Origin: Priapulus caudatus
Lineage: Eukaryota > Priapulida > Priapulimorpha > Priapulimorphida > Priapulidae
Direction of reading: 5' to 3'
DNA length: 38,944 nt
Assembly: GCF_000485595.1 (NCBI RefSeq)
Contig: NW_014577152.1
Span: 269,594-308,537 of the forward strand
Program-made: the position numbers and the translations under genes
Notes under the pieces: model-generated
Database searches by the model: none
The model's input: only the letters and a program-made list of their open reading frames with translations
What the model was told of the DNA's origin: nothing
In this document: one piece after another, positions 1 through 9,709 of the stretch
Layout of the letters: every line of letters starts with the position of its first letter
Position numbering within the stretch: position 1 is the first letter of the stretch

Positions 1-47
<47 letters not shown>

Positions 48-116
48 CGCGTGCGTGCGTGCATGCATGCGTGCGTGTCCGTGCGTGCGTCCGTCCGTCC
101 GTGCGCGCGTCAGCGT
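1..116. repeat. (GT)n microsatellite grading into GTGC/GTCC-rich repeat
   Basis: The window opens inside an uninterrupted GT dinucleotide run of about 44 bases. It then degrades into GC-GT alternation with short GTCC tracts. The array continues beyond the left edge, so its full length is unknown. The open frame across it (Cys-Val repeats) is a by-product of the dinucleotide pattern and is not a gene. Confidence 0.97.
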
Positions 117-2589
117 GGTAGCGTACGTGCGCGCGTGTAGGCAATACGACCTTTATTCTGCTATGCAACGCTCCATACACATCGCGTGTTGGTAATTAAT
201 ATAATAAATAGTATGTAAAGTATTGTGTAACTCGGATCACATAGCGGCTGACTAACTCCTCCGTGATTGTACATTTTCCACACGTCTAGCTAGTTCATCA
301 GACACCAGATTTCTTTCCCCGGGTAAATTGCACTTCACTACATAATAAATGAATAATAAAATCCACAGCTAGACGAAAGAGCAACCAACTAATGGTTGCC
401 AGCTGAACAGACTTAGTTGTAACTAGCATTGAATACCCGGCCGTAAAAGATTTGTCACAGGTTTACCGCGCGGATATTTATTGTAGTACATGTCATTCCA
501 GCGCACGGTGCTAGCGGAGAGACGTCTTTCTAGCAGTAGATGGTCAATTGAGCAAATATTTTCTAAAATTTCTCATATGTAAGGCCGACGGTGGCGCTGA
601 TGGAAGGGGTGGGGGAGAGTAATATACTGGTGCTGCGAAAACAGAGCTATATAAGCCAGATAGCCCCCCACCTCGGCTGTCGATATCAGTCTGTGCTCAT
701 GCGCGCCGCGTCTTTCTTTCGTAGGTTTTATAATAAATATTGTTTCAGCCGACCAACGACAGACATCGAGCCGCTTGGCAGAGATACCAATTTTCTGAAA
801 GATTACCGAGAGCAGCTCTGGCACGTCACACGTTGCGGCTGAGAGTGATGAATTATCTCAGCGATCAATACTGTAAACCAAATACATCTGATGAGCGGCC
901 GATCCAGCGACATGCTTCCACCATTATACGAATTTCTAACATGTCACTTATATAAATTGTTAATCTATTTGTGTTTTTCGTGACGACAAAACGAAGTTTT
1001 CGCAGAATGTTGTGGGTATTTTGTATCTATAGTATGTATTCCCTATTCTTGGCTATGCAACGTCTGACGGTATAACGTTACATTTAAGGACATATAGTGA
1101 TGCAGAAGAACGCAAGAGGACCGCACAGAAAGCAAATTAATTGACCCTGGTAGAAGTGCCTTTCCATCAAATTTCCCCCGGAATCTATGCGCACGATGAG
1201 TGGGTGTCTGTCTGGGATTGCGAGACCAGAATGGATGCAAAGAAATCTCATCTTAATGCTAAAGTGGTTTAAGTGGAATGCGGCCGTTATTTGGAATTCC
1301 GCTGACGTCGCTAACGTAAGGGGGAGGGAGGATGCGTCGGCTTCCTTTAAGCGTCGGGAAACTCCGGCTTCTTTTATAGAGCTTCACATTGTCACGGCGC
1401 GAAATCAAGCCGCCCCACACACGTTCGCGATATCATAACGCGCTGCCAGAGAACATACGCCGGCCTCTTCTTTTCCATTCATGCTTTCAGCATGCCTGTG
1501 TTCGGATGCCTCGCAAACGCCCCCCCCCCGAGAGAATCGAAAATGAAAATTGCTTTCATAACGTATCTAGAAATGTATTGCAAATCTCGATCGCGGTCGG
1601 CCGTCTAATTCGGGGGGGGGGCCCGCCTTTCGAAGTCAGCCATTTCCAAAACGGATTATCCCGCGAGTTATTCGATTAATGAATTCGTCTCTTTGCTGAC
1701 GTGGAGCACTGCGGGTCTGCGAGCAGCCATGACGCCCGCCATGATGGATGACCGACCCAATGAATCCGACTATGTCCGCGAAACTGTAGCGCAGACTGCA
1801 TTGTCGCAGTGTCGTCGAGGCAAACTAGGATGTACGTCTCACCAACTGACTGAATTCGTGCTTGTACTGACCCCGTGTGTAGTGTGCGCCACGGTGTTGA
1901 GTCACCACGAGCGACAAGGGCATGCGGGCGTAAGCTTACATGAAGCTACGTGGTAGAGTCCGGAGAACGAGTGAGCGTAGATGAATCGCCGGATATTTAC
2001 TGCGTATAAGGACGTGCAATCTAAAATACATGGACGTGACCATTCGGCCATCACCCCCCGTAGTTCGCTACTAAAGCTTATTGCTTCCGCAAATCGCTGT
2101 CGTCCTGGCCGTCGCAGCATCTTTTCGAATCAACACACAAAGCGTTCATTCTATAATCCAGCCAACTGCGCGAAGGGCTACCAGGATCTAATCAGCTTAT
2201 GTCATAGTGCGCACTTGCGGTGTCATCACACATATATACAGGAGTGTCATAACAGAATCTATATTATGACACTCCTAATGTATACAGTGAGATTTACCCC
2301 TACTCAGCAGTTTGGAGATGCTTCGAGGTAATTTGGGTCCGTGTTTATAGGCTTAAATTGGGTCAAAAATATACAAATGGCGGTTTTGTACATAATATTT
2401 CTACATATATTAAACTATCTCATCATTGTAATTGTATTTTGTAATTGTATGTTGTAATTGTATGTATTATGTGTTCTAAATGTACACGCTATGTTTGTTC
2501 TAACCTCCCCCGAAACACTTTGTTTACACTATATAGTGTATGTTATACGTCTCAATGGCTCAAGCTGATTTTGTTAACACATATGTACG
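117..2589. other. Single-copy DNA with no recognisable gene
   Basis: Roughly 2.5 kb of mixed-composition DNA. Homopolymer C and G runs occur near 1520 and 1612. No open frame exceeds about 116 codons, and none shows a recognisable domain or the motif spacing of a known family. The only structure I see is a short hairpin at 2240-2276 and AT-rich flanks near 2390-2470. An intron, intergenic DNA or non-coding regulatory DNA would all fit. Confidence 0.6.
2240..2276. repeat. Short perfect inverted repeat (13-bp arms)
   Basis: AGGAGTGTCATAA at 2240-2252 is exactly complementary to TTATGACACTCCT at 2264-2276, with an 11-base spacer. TATACA and TGTATA just outside the arms extend the pairing after a 3-base offset. 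It may be a degraded foldback insertion or a simple cruciform. Nothing around it suggests a transcription terminator. Confidence 0.75.
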
Positions 2590-3087
2590 CACAACACATC
2601 CACACATACTTACACCCCCCATACGAACGCCCACACATCCACACATACTTACACCCACACATCCACACATAGTGACACCCACACATCCACACATACTTAC
2701 ACCCTCACATACTGACACCCACACATCCACACATACTTACACTCCCACATACTAACACCCACACATCCACACATACTTACACCCACACATCCACACATAC
2801 TTACACCCTCACATACTAACGCCTACACATCCACACATACTTACACCCACACATACTAACGCCCACACATCCACACATACTTACACCCACACATACTAAC
2901 GCCCACACATCCCTACATACTTACACCCACGCATACGGACACCCACACATCCCTACATACTTACACCCACACATCCACACATACTAACGCCCACACATCC
3001 ACACATACTTACACCCCCACATACTGACACCCACACATCCACACATACTTACACCCCAACATACTAACGCCCACACATACACACACC

Positions 3088-3090
<3 letters not shown>
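2590..3090. repeat. CA-rich satellite block (first locus of the 40-bp family)
   Basis: Tandem copies of a roughly 40-bp unit made of sub-motifs of the type CACACATCCACA, CATACTTACACC, CATACTAACGCC and CATACTGACACC. It is the same family as the large arrays at 9710-13942 and 20382-24667, but this block is short and low in indels. It is separated from those arrays by more than 6 kb of single-copy DNA, so the family is dispersed locally rather than confined to one array. Confidence 0.93.

Positions 3091-3136
<46 letters not shown>
3091..3136. repeat. (AC)n microsatellite
   Basis: An uninterrupted AC run of about 23 units directly abutting the right edge of the CA-rich satellite block, followed by GTGTGATG. 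The junction suggests that the satellite family may have grown out of, or inserted beside, a CA dinucleotide tract. Confidence 0.97.
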
Positions 3137-3139
<3 letters not shown>

Positions 3140-4568
3140 TGATGACGTTCTTCACGAAGAATGATTTTCAATTAAGGGAATTCAATTTCCTCAAATTTCA
3201 CTGCGGGCAATTCACTCATCCATTGGTAATGTCTTCGCGAGAAATGCCGATGTTATGCATCGTGCGAGAGAGAACGAACAACTAAGAGCTGCATCGAGCT
3301 GATACTGTTGCTATCTCTATTATCTCCTCGCGGCAACGGGAGATGGTAAATGTGAAGAAAGGAAATAGTGCATTTCTCCAAGACTTGATTTTTTTAATAT
3401 ACGCCAAGGTGATAGAGATGATGATGATGAAACCGCATGAGGTCCATGCGAACTCGTTATGACGATAGTTGATGCAATTATAATGTCAATTCGATTTTAA
3501 TTGATCCTATTAAAAGACTGACAGTAAAGTGAAATATCGTATTTCTAATAGCAACAATACACTTAACCGGTGTGCGAGAGTAAGATATCTACAGCTCAAT
3601 AGAATCATATTTCGTCTGGTATCGTAATTTCTAAATAAACACTACTGTTGTACTAAACTACTGTTGTATTAAACATCGATCCGTATTTCGGATAATAAAT
3701 ATTTTCATTTACATGTTCCTGAGTCATAGTTTTGATGGCGTAAAACGAATTAGGTTTAAATTATTTACACGCGGTACAATACAACGTTATGATTGCCGTT
3801 ATTACCAGGCAAACGTAATCGATTTTATGTTCCGACTTATCGGTATTGCTTTACGCGGCCATTACATTGCTATCAATTAATAACGAGTATGTAACTAAAT
3901 GTTTTGCGCCAGTTGACGATCAGGAGGGCGAAGTGAAGAAGGAGGAGATATGGTGAAAAATGGTTAGACACTGTGCTGTAGAATACTGACACGAGCTAGG
4001 GCGTAGATATCTGGTATAGGTGGGGCGTAGGCGGGGCTAACCTGCTAATCTACCAGGTGCGGAAGCTTTAGTATCACGATTTTGTCAGCAGAACTACTAT
4101 TTCGCCATAAAGCTTTCTCATCTCTCCGTTCTTGCATCTTCATGTTTGTGTATACGTTCGCCAAACAGGACGGGCGAAACGATATTTGTCTTTTGCCCGT
4201 CGGCATGCCGATGCGTTCGGCTTCGATAACAGTCGAGCCGAGATAAAACTTCGTTATAATAACACAACCGGGCAAGATTTTGACAACCGGATTATACCCA
4301 GTGTTCTGTGTGCGTACCCTTTCGCTACTCAGATACTGTAGTCGATGGTGAAGATGTTTCACTTGTAATTGCGTAATGCGAACCTACGCAGGAAGAGCAC
4401 GCATGGTGTCTTCGTTATAATATTTACCTTTTAAATTCGTTCGGGAGTATCAATTCAAATTAAAATGGTAACAAAAGCAGTGAACCTTACGTGACTCGGT
4501 TATGAACACAGCTTCAGATAAATCCCATAAAACTATTATCACTGTATCGTCTGCATTATCAACTGATA
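3137..4568. other. AT-leaning single-copy DNA with no recognisable gene
   Basis: About 1.4 kb. A 16-bp direct repeat (ACTACTGTTGTAYTAA) occurs twice in tandem at 3641-3672, and there is a short GAT run near 3417. A 105-codon minus-strand frame at 4045-4362 has a short stretch resembling the start of an ADAMTS spacer, but the rest does not follow that family, so I do not call it. Confidence 0.55.
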
Positions 4569-4640
4569 CCCTGCTGCTGCTGCTACTCACTGCTACTTCT
4601 GCTATCACTATTGCTGCTGCTGCTGCTGCTACTACTACTA

Positions 4641-4672
<32 letters not shown>

Positions 4673-4754
4673 ACAGCTGCTACTGCTGCTGCTGCTGCTA
4701 CTACTACTACTACTACTACTACTACTGCAGCTGCTGCTGCTCCTACTACTACTA
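4569..4754. repeat. Compound CTG/CTA trinucleotide array
   Basis: Alternating blocks of (CTG)n and (ACT)n: CTG-rich, then ACT-rich, then CTG-rich, then ACT-rich, ending with ACTACTAGTAGGG. All six frames are long homopolymer-type peptides (Ala/Thr, Leu/Tyr, Ser), as expected of any trinucleotide repeat. This gives no evidence of coding. Confidence 0.96.
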
Positions 4755-4842
4755 GTAGGGTAGCAATTCATGTTTCTGTTAGTAGTGTTTCTTGTTTATT
4801 CATGTTTCTTTTAGTAGGGTAGCATGTGCATCATTCTGCTGC

Positions 4843-4882
4843 TGCATGCTTCTGCTGCTGCTGCTGCTGATGGGGGTGGTAG

Positions 4883-4913
<31 letters not shown>

Positions 4914-4938
4914 GCTGCTGCTGATGATGATGTTGATA

Positions 4939-5021
<83 letters not shown>

Positions 5022-5022
5022 A

Positions 5023-5098
<76 letters not shown>
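4843..5098. repeat. Compound trinucleotide array: (CTG)n, (GTT)n, then a long (GAT)n
   Basis: Short CTG and GTT blocks lead into a GAT run that is nearly pure from about 4939 to 5098, broken only by GATGAAAATGAT near 5019. The frames read as poly-Asp, poly-Met, poly-His or poly-Ile. Pure runs this long are usually highly length-variable. A real poly-Asp or poly-His exon would need splice sites and flanking coding sequence, and I see neither. Confidence 0.96.
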
Positions 5099-5099
<1 letters not shown>

Positions 5100-5556
5100 T
5101 AGAATGAAAGTAACTACATTGTAGATAAATCCGCCAAACCATAGAAAAAATATGAAAGTTTTCTCAACAAAAAAACCCAGCAACATTAACGCAAGACCAC
5201 GCGAGTAACTGACAGGCGAATCCTGGTTATCTACGCCGACAGTGGAATAACAAAATCACCCACAATCATATATATATAAGGTTGATACGCTCTTGATATA
5301 TGCGATATCATTGAGTCGTGATGGAAAGATGTAAGCATGTAAGATGTAAGCATGATGTATAGCATAGTACTAATGCAGTAAGATTGGAGAGTAAATAGTT
5401 ATAAATGCAGTACGTAGATTGAATATTATAAATATGTAAGGCGCAAGTATGTATGTATATCGTGAGTGCGTTCTTTACAGCCACGCATTCTCTGCCCTTA
5501 TTCCTGCCGTGGACATCGGAGTCTTGCTAGCCAGGGTCACTAGATCTAGTACGTAC
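5099..5556. other. Non-coding DNA; intron side of the TSP1 exon donor
   Basis: AT-leaning sequence between the GAT array and the TSP1 exon. A short direct repeat, GATGTAAGCATG, occurs twice around 5328-5354. Because the exon at 5557-5712 is on the minus strand, this stretch is inferred to be the start of its downstream intron, beginning with GTACGT read from 5556 leftwards. I found no following exon here. Confidence 0.5.
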
Positions 5557-5712
5557 CTTGGTATTGCACATGCGATACTGCAGTCCCTCGCCCCTGCAGA
5601 TGCTACCCTGGCCTTGGCAGGTTCGTTGTTGTTTCTGGACGCCTCCGCCGCACGTGCGCGTGCACTCGCTCCACGCGCCCCACGCTGACCAGTGGGCGAA
5701 GCCACCGTCATT
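5557..5712 (-). CDS. Single internal exon encoding most of a thrombospondin type-1 repeat (ADAMTS/ADAMTS-like protein suspected)
   Basis: Seen: on the minus strand a 156-base segment (52 codons, phase 0 at both ends) is bounded by an acceptor ending TCTATCCCGCAG and a donor reading AAG|GTACGT. The peptide contains [18 protein letters not shown] at residues 8-25, followed by R30, C32, C39 and YRMC at 46-49. This is the TSP1 signature of layered Trp/Arg residues plus five of the six expected cysteines (17, 21, 32, 39, 49). The sixth cysteine should sit just past the donor in the next exon. Known: TSP1 repeats occur in secreted or extracellular matrix proteins and bind matrix partners. The DGG...[15 protein letters not shown] form resembles the central TSP1 repeat of ADAMTS proteases, though the loop between C32 and C39 is shorter than usual there. 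Inferred: an exon of a large-intron extracellular gene. Papilin, ADAMTSL or another TSP1 protein are alternatives. No partner exons were recognised in the window. Confidence 0.8.
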
Positions 5713-6109
5713 CTGCGGGATAGAATGCACACACGCGTGTCACGACCACTGGTCAGTTCTATACGCTATCTATAGTCTACTCGGGAACATACGTCGATGT
5801 ATCGACGTGGATTCTGCCTGGAAAAAATGAAAAATTCCCGCATGCATGCAGGACGTCTATTTCGGTCGGCATTTTCCTCCTCAATAGCATATGCGGCGGA
5901 AATGTTGACGCCAGCGATAGACATTTGAGTGTGTACGTTGAAGTATTTTGTGTAGAATTATCGAGAGAACAAATATTTTCAACAGTCATTTGAATACGAG
6001 AGTGGTGATTTCGTATGCATATATATACGTGCTCGCCCCGCGCTGATATTCTGTCGAGATGCGCATGAATAGATATAGAGAGCGAGGCGGTTGAGTGAAC
6101 CGCAATACA
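5713..6109. other. Non-coding DNA; intron side of the TSP1 exon acceptor
   Basis: Read on the minus strand this is the DNA immediately upstream of the TSP1 exon acceptor. It contains no further cysteine-rich or TSP1-like frame that I can recognise. Confidence 0.5.
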
Positions 6110-6175
6110 TACGCACGCGCACGCACGCACGCACGCACGCACACGCAGAAATACACACACACAAGCGCACACACA

Positions 6176-6236
<61 letters not shown>

Positions 6237-6305
6237 TCGCGTCCATGCACGAACACAGAAACACACACGCACACAAACGCGAACGCAGAAAGACACACGC
6301 ACGCC
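6110..6305. repeat. (CACG)n/(AC)n compound microsatellite
   Basis: Begins as ACGC repeats, passes into a pure AC run of roughly 55 bases around 6178-6230, and tails off into ACAC/GCAC-rich sequence. Frames across it read as Thr-His or Cys-Val repeats and are not genes. Long alternating purine-pyrimidine DNA of this type is prone to Z-DNA formation and length change. Confidence 0.95.
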
Positions 6306-8805
6306 CCAACACATACAGTTCTATATCCTACTAGAAACGGAGTATAACCCTACCGACGATCGGTATTTAGATGCACTTATAACGAATTTATCGATTATCG
6401 CCACGACCCTGGTTGTGCAGATGATAACGAAAAAACACGACTTCTCGTTCCCATTGCTATTGACTAGTTCGAAATAGTCGTTGCCGTTATATATACGTCC
6501 AATCGCCTGTAAACTGCCTCTAACCGTGAACCGACATTTTGCCATGTGCTTAATATAACTAACTCCAACTAACTTTAGCCTTGATGGGATAACTCTATCC
6601 CCACAATCGAACTCATCAGTTGCTATCGACGTGAGCAGCACCCGCAAAACGTCTCGTATCCGAGAAGTTTTTCCGAATTCGAAAAAGATTAAATATGGCC
6701 GCGGAACTCGCAACTAAAGCGACCGCGGCTCCCTGAATTGAAAATCGGCACCGGCCACCAAAGAGAGAGTTAACGAGCGTATAACCGCATGTGCGATGGT
6801 ATGTTTGCCGGGAATCACCGGGACAAAGCCGTCCCAGAATCCTGAAAACAGCTCCCTTTCTTCGAGCAGCACAGTTGACTCGGTGTTCGCTCGCGTTCTC
6901 GCATCGTCTTTTATTTGATAACTTTTTGAACGGGAAATGACGGCATAATATTAGCTCAGCCGCCGAGGAAGAGTGAGCTTTTATTGGGGTTCACGCGCGC
7001 GGGACGGCCAGCGTAGGAATCAATAGATGGCGACGTCCGAGCTGCGCGACACTCACAATGTGACCTTGACGACGCAATATGCAGCCGATCGACTAACGCC
7101 ATGTTTTATTGCAGCATCGCAATTCGGCGTGGGCCAGTTAATTGCATATCACAGAAATGTGTGCGACAGAATGCGATGCATTCCTTTATAGGCCGAATTA
7201 CTTGACGACATGTATTACCCCGTCCGTAACTATCTGCTGCCAACAGGCGGGTAGCTGTGCTACGAGCACGGGTGGTAGAATAATAGGATAGCGAGCCTGA
7301 CCTTAATTGCTGCCTGGGCGGAAATTCGCGTTCAGGCTTGTTAGTGATTGCCCGCTCCGCGCGCATGCACTCATGCGCGGCAAAGATGGACAATAGGTAA
7401 TGTCGCGGGGGGGGGCAGTGGAAGGGGTTGCAGAAGCAGCTCTATAGACACGCTGATGCTTGATGCTTCTAAGGATTGCAGTAGATATCACTCGGCAATC
7501 AGGCGCAGACCTATTTGGGTGGTACGAAGGTTAACCGCCAATTTTTACATAGTGCCCTTGCAAAGTCATGGGTAAAATGCGCATAGAGTATATAATAATA
7601 TTATTTACTGACACTAGTTCAAAAATAATATTCGAGTTTTGTACAGTGATGGGTGTGTTACTGTCGCAATATTGTGACGAACACAAGCTTAAAAGCGATA
7701 GCGAGCTACCCACGTTGTTTAGCATTGGCGGTTCATGACAGTTGATGACCACCGATGGAACCATCTGCCATATTAGCCGCGTGTGTCTCTTCTTGCTTAC
7801 ACCGCCACGCGAAAAACACCGTCTCTGTCCAGAGGTGGCACCGGATGGAGGTGGACAAGGGGAATAAACCTCCCACTCCGTCGTGCGGGGATCAGCTCTG
7901 AATCGCTCTTCATGTGCCGCGCTAGTCGCGATAATTCATTGAAACAACAAGCAGGATGTAGGGCCGATTAATCTGTACATAGTATATAGTGATATACCAC
8001 AGCATATCAATAGTAATGGACGTGGCATATATTTTATTTTCGCATTCTTAAAGTTGATAAACCTCGCAGCTAAATGCATATATCTACCTACCGTGAGCTT
8101 GCATATGTTGCAAAAATTCACTACAGCTCATTTGTATTGCTACTTTCATAACATTCTTCTCAAACTCTAAACGAATTACTTCTCTAACGAACGTAGCACC
8201 ACAGTGATGTTTACACATCCGGGACACAGCGGAACGATCGACTTGATTCAGTAAGAGTTCCTTTCTATGATAAAAAAAGTTATAATTCATTATTCGATGT
8301 TTATTCAGTACAAAATTGTGAAATTTGTTTAAATCATATATAGTTATCTATATTACTTGTGCAACCAGAAAACAAATATAGTGTTTTCGTTCCAGTAACC
8401 ATTTGCGCTATGGTGTATGCATGGATACTATTTTGTGTTATCTGGCACTTCGTACAAATAACTTGCGTACCCGCAAGTTTTCAAAATAGCCAACTTCGGA
8501 GCACATTTCTGGCTCAATAAGAACATTTCGTGATGTTTGCATACTGCAAGTATGCTCACAGTAGGTCTATATAGGCCTTTTGTTGCGAGGTCTATCCGTT
8601 TTAAAGAGCTATAGATACTATTTTAAACAAAGAAATAAAAAAAAAATCAGATCCACTAGTATTAGGTAGCGTTTGGCCCCTACTAACAAACTCAGTCTAG
8701 CCTCCCTACCTCCGTCATCGGAGACCTTACCAGTTGAGGACCTTGGCCTCCCCACCAAGGTCCTTGACGCCTGTGCCGAGCTGTGTCTGGTCGCACCTCT
8801 CTCTC
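6306..8805. other. Single-copy DNA with no recognisable gene
   Basis: About 2.5 kb. The longest frame (minus strand, 6321-6713, 130 codons) is within what chance would give in 39 kb and shows no domain I recognise. The stretch 6720-7150 is moderately GC-rich with undepleted CpG, and could be regulatory or conserved non-coding DNA. A 10-bp-arm hairpin lies at 8737-8764 (AGGACCTTGG / CCAAGGTCCT). Confidence 0.55.
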
Positions 8806-8864
8806 GCTCACTCTCTCTCTCTCTCACACACACACACCCTCTCTCTCTCTCTCTCTCGTTCTTT

Positions 8865-8901
<37 letters not shown>

Positions 8902-8912
8902 CTCTCTCTCTG
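8806..8912. repeat. (CT)n-rich microsatellite with a short (CA)n insert
   Basis: Polypyrimidine CTCT tract interrupted by CACACACACAC near 8825-8837 and by CGTTCTTTCTCTT near 8857. The plus strand is almost pure pyrimidine, so triplex-prone (H-DNA) structure is possible. Confidence 0.94.
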
Positions 8913-9709
8913 ACCTGGGAACATCAGCCTCACACAGTGACTCGTAACAATGTCACAGCTGATCTACAATCCCTGGTCCACACCGTATATTGCCGGCACA
9001 TGCGTGTGAGTTATCAGCAAACCCGCTTAATCAATGCTACCCGCATTATTATAGAGAGATTAATCGCGTTTATACTTGCGACGCTGCGGATGATGAAGGA
9101 TGGCTTCATGGTCACACTGCTTTCCCCTCCTAGTGTAACATGTGTATGCATCGTATCAGCGTGTGACCCGGCACGGCGTATAGAGAGAATTCTCAAGAGC
9201 AAAATTACCAGAACGCTATTAACTAAGTGTGAGCTGAATTAAGACTATTAACTGAATGATTCTCCCATAGGGAATGAAGCGCCCCCGCTGCTACTAAACC
9301 GCGACTAAAAAGTACGGAGAGTAAAAAGTACGGGGAGTAAAAAGCGAAACGATGTTGTGAAAATCTCTCACTGCACAAAGGCTTTAGCATGATATCCTCA
9401 AGAGTCCATAATAGAAAATTGAATAATTTTCTATTATGGACTCTTGATATCCTGTTAAAAATAGCCTTTCTATAAGATGGACATAATAGTGATAGTACAT
9501 AAGTAAAAGCGTCTACGCGAAATGTGGCTGGAGTTATGTCATAGGGATGTAGGTCGTTATGTAGACAACACAAAATACCAACAAAATAAGGCGCGTAAAA
9601 TTCATGTAAAAGCTCCTATTTTTTGCCCTTTTCCACCGGCGTTGGGTTTCTCGTAGCAACCTGCTACGAGTCTACACACAATGTGCGCATTTCGACAAGC
9701 ACAAACATG
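8913..9709. other. Single-copy DNA left of the large satellite array
   Basis: No gene recognised. Contains a 16-bp tandem motif (TAAAAAGTACGGRGAG) at about 9306-9345, a perfect hairpin at 9399-9446 and a 9-bp-arm hairpin CTCGTAGCA/TGCTACGAG at 9650-9670, just before the satellite starts. Confidence 0.55.
9390..9453. repeat. 46-bp palindromic insertion flanked by a 9-bp direct repeat
   Basis: Arms 9399-9420 and 9425-9446 are perfectly complementary over 22 bp with a 4-base loop (GAAT). TGATATCCT stands directly outside on both sides (9390-9398 and 9445-9453, the last two bases of the right arm being shared with it). This could be a tiny foldback transposon with target-site duplication, or a palindrome made by template switching during repair. 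A miRNA-type hairpin is less likely because the stem is short and perfectly paired. Confidence 0.7.

Noticed and set aside
4045-4362. Minus-strand frame with GYNPVVKILPG, reminiscent of the start of an ADAMTS spacer domain, downstream of the TSP1 exon
   Set aside because: Only about 15 residues fit the pattern. The expected following spacer strands and the intervening cysteine-rich domain are missing, and the frame length is within chance.
4792-5142. Poly-Asp, poly-His, poly-Met and poly-Ile frames
   Set aside because: All arise from the GAT trinucleotide run read in different phases. No flanking coding sequence.
6321-6713. 130-codon minus-strand frame
   Set aside because: One or two frames of this length are expected by chance in 39 kb of six-frame translation. 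No domain or motif is recognisable.
8084-8290. 68-codon minus-strand frame with several Cys/His residues
   Set aside because: The Cys/His spacing does not fit a zinc finger I know, and there are no supporting splice sites or neighbours.
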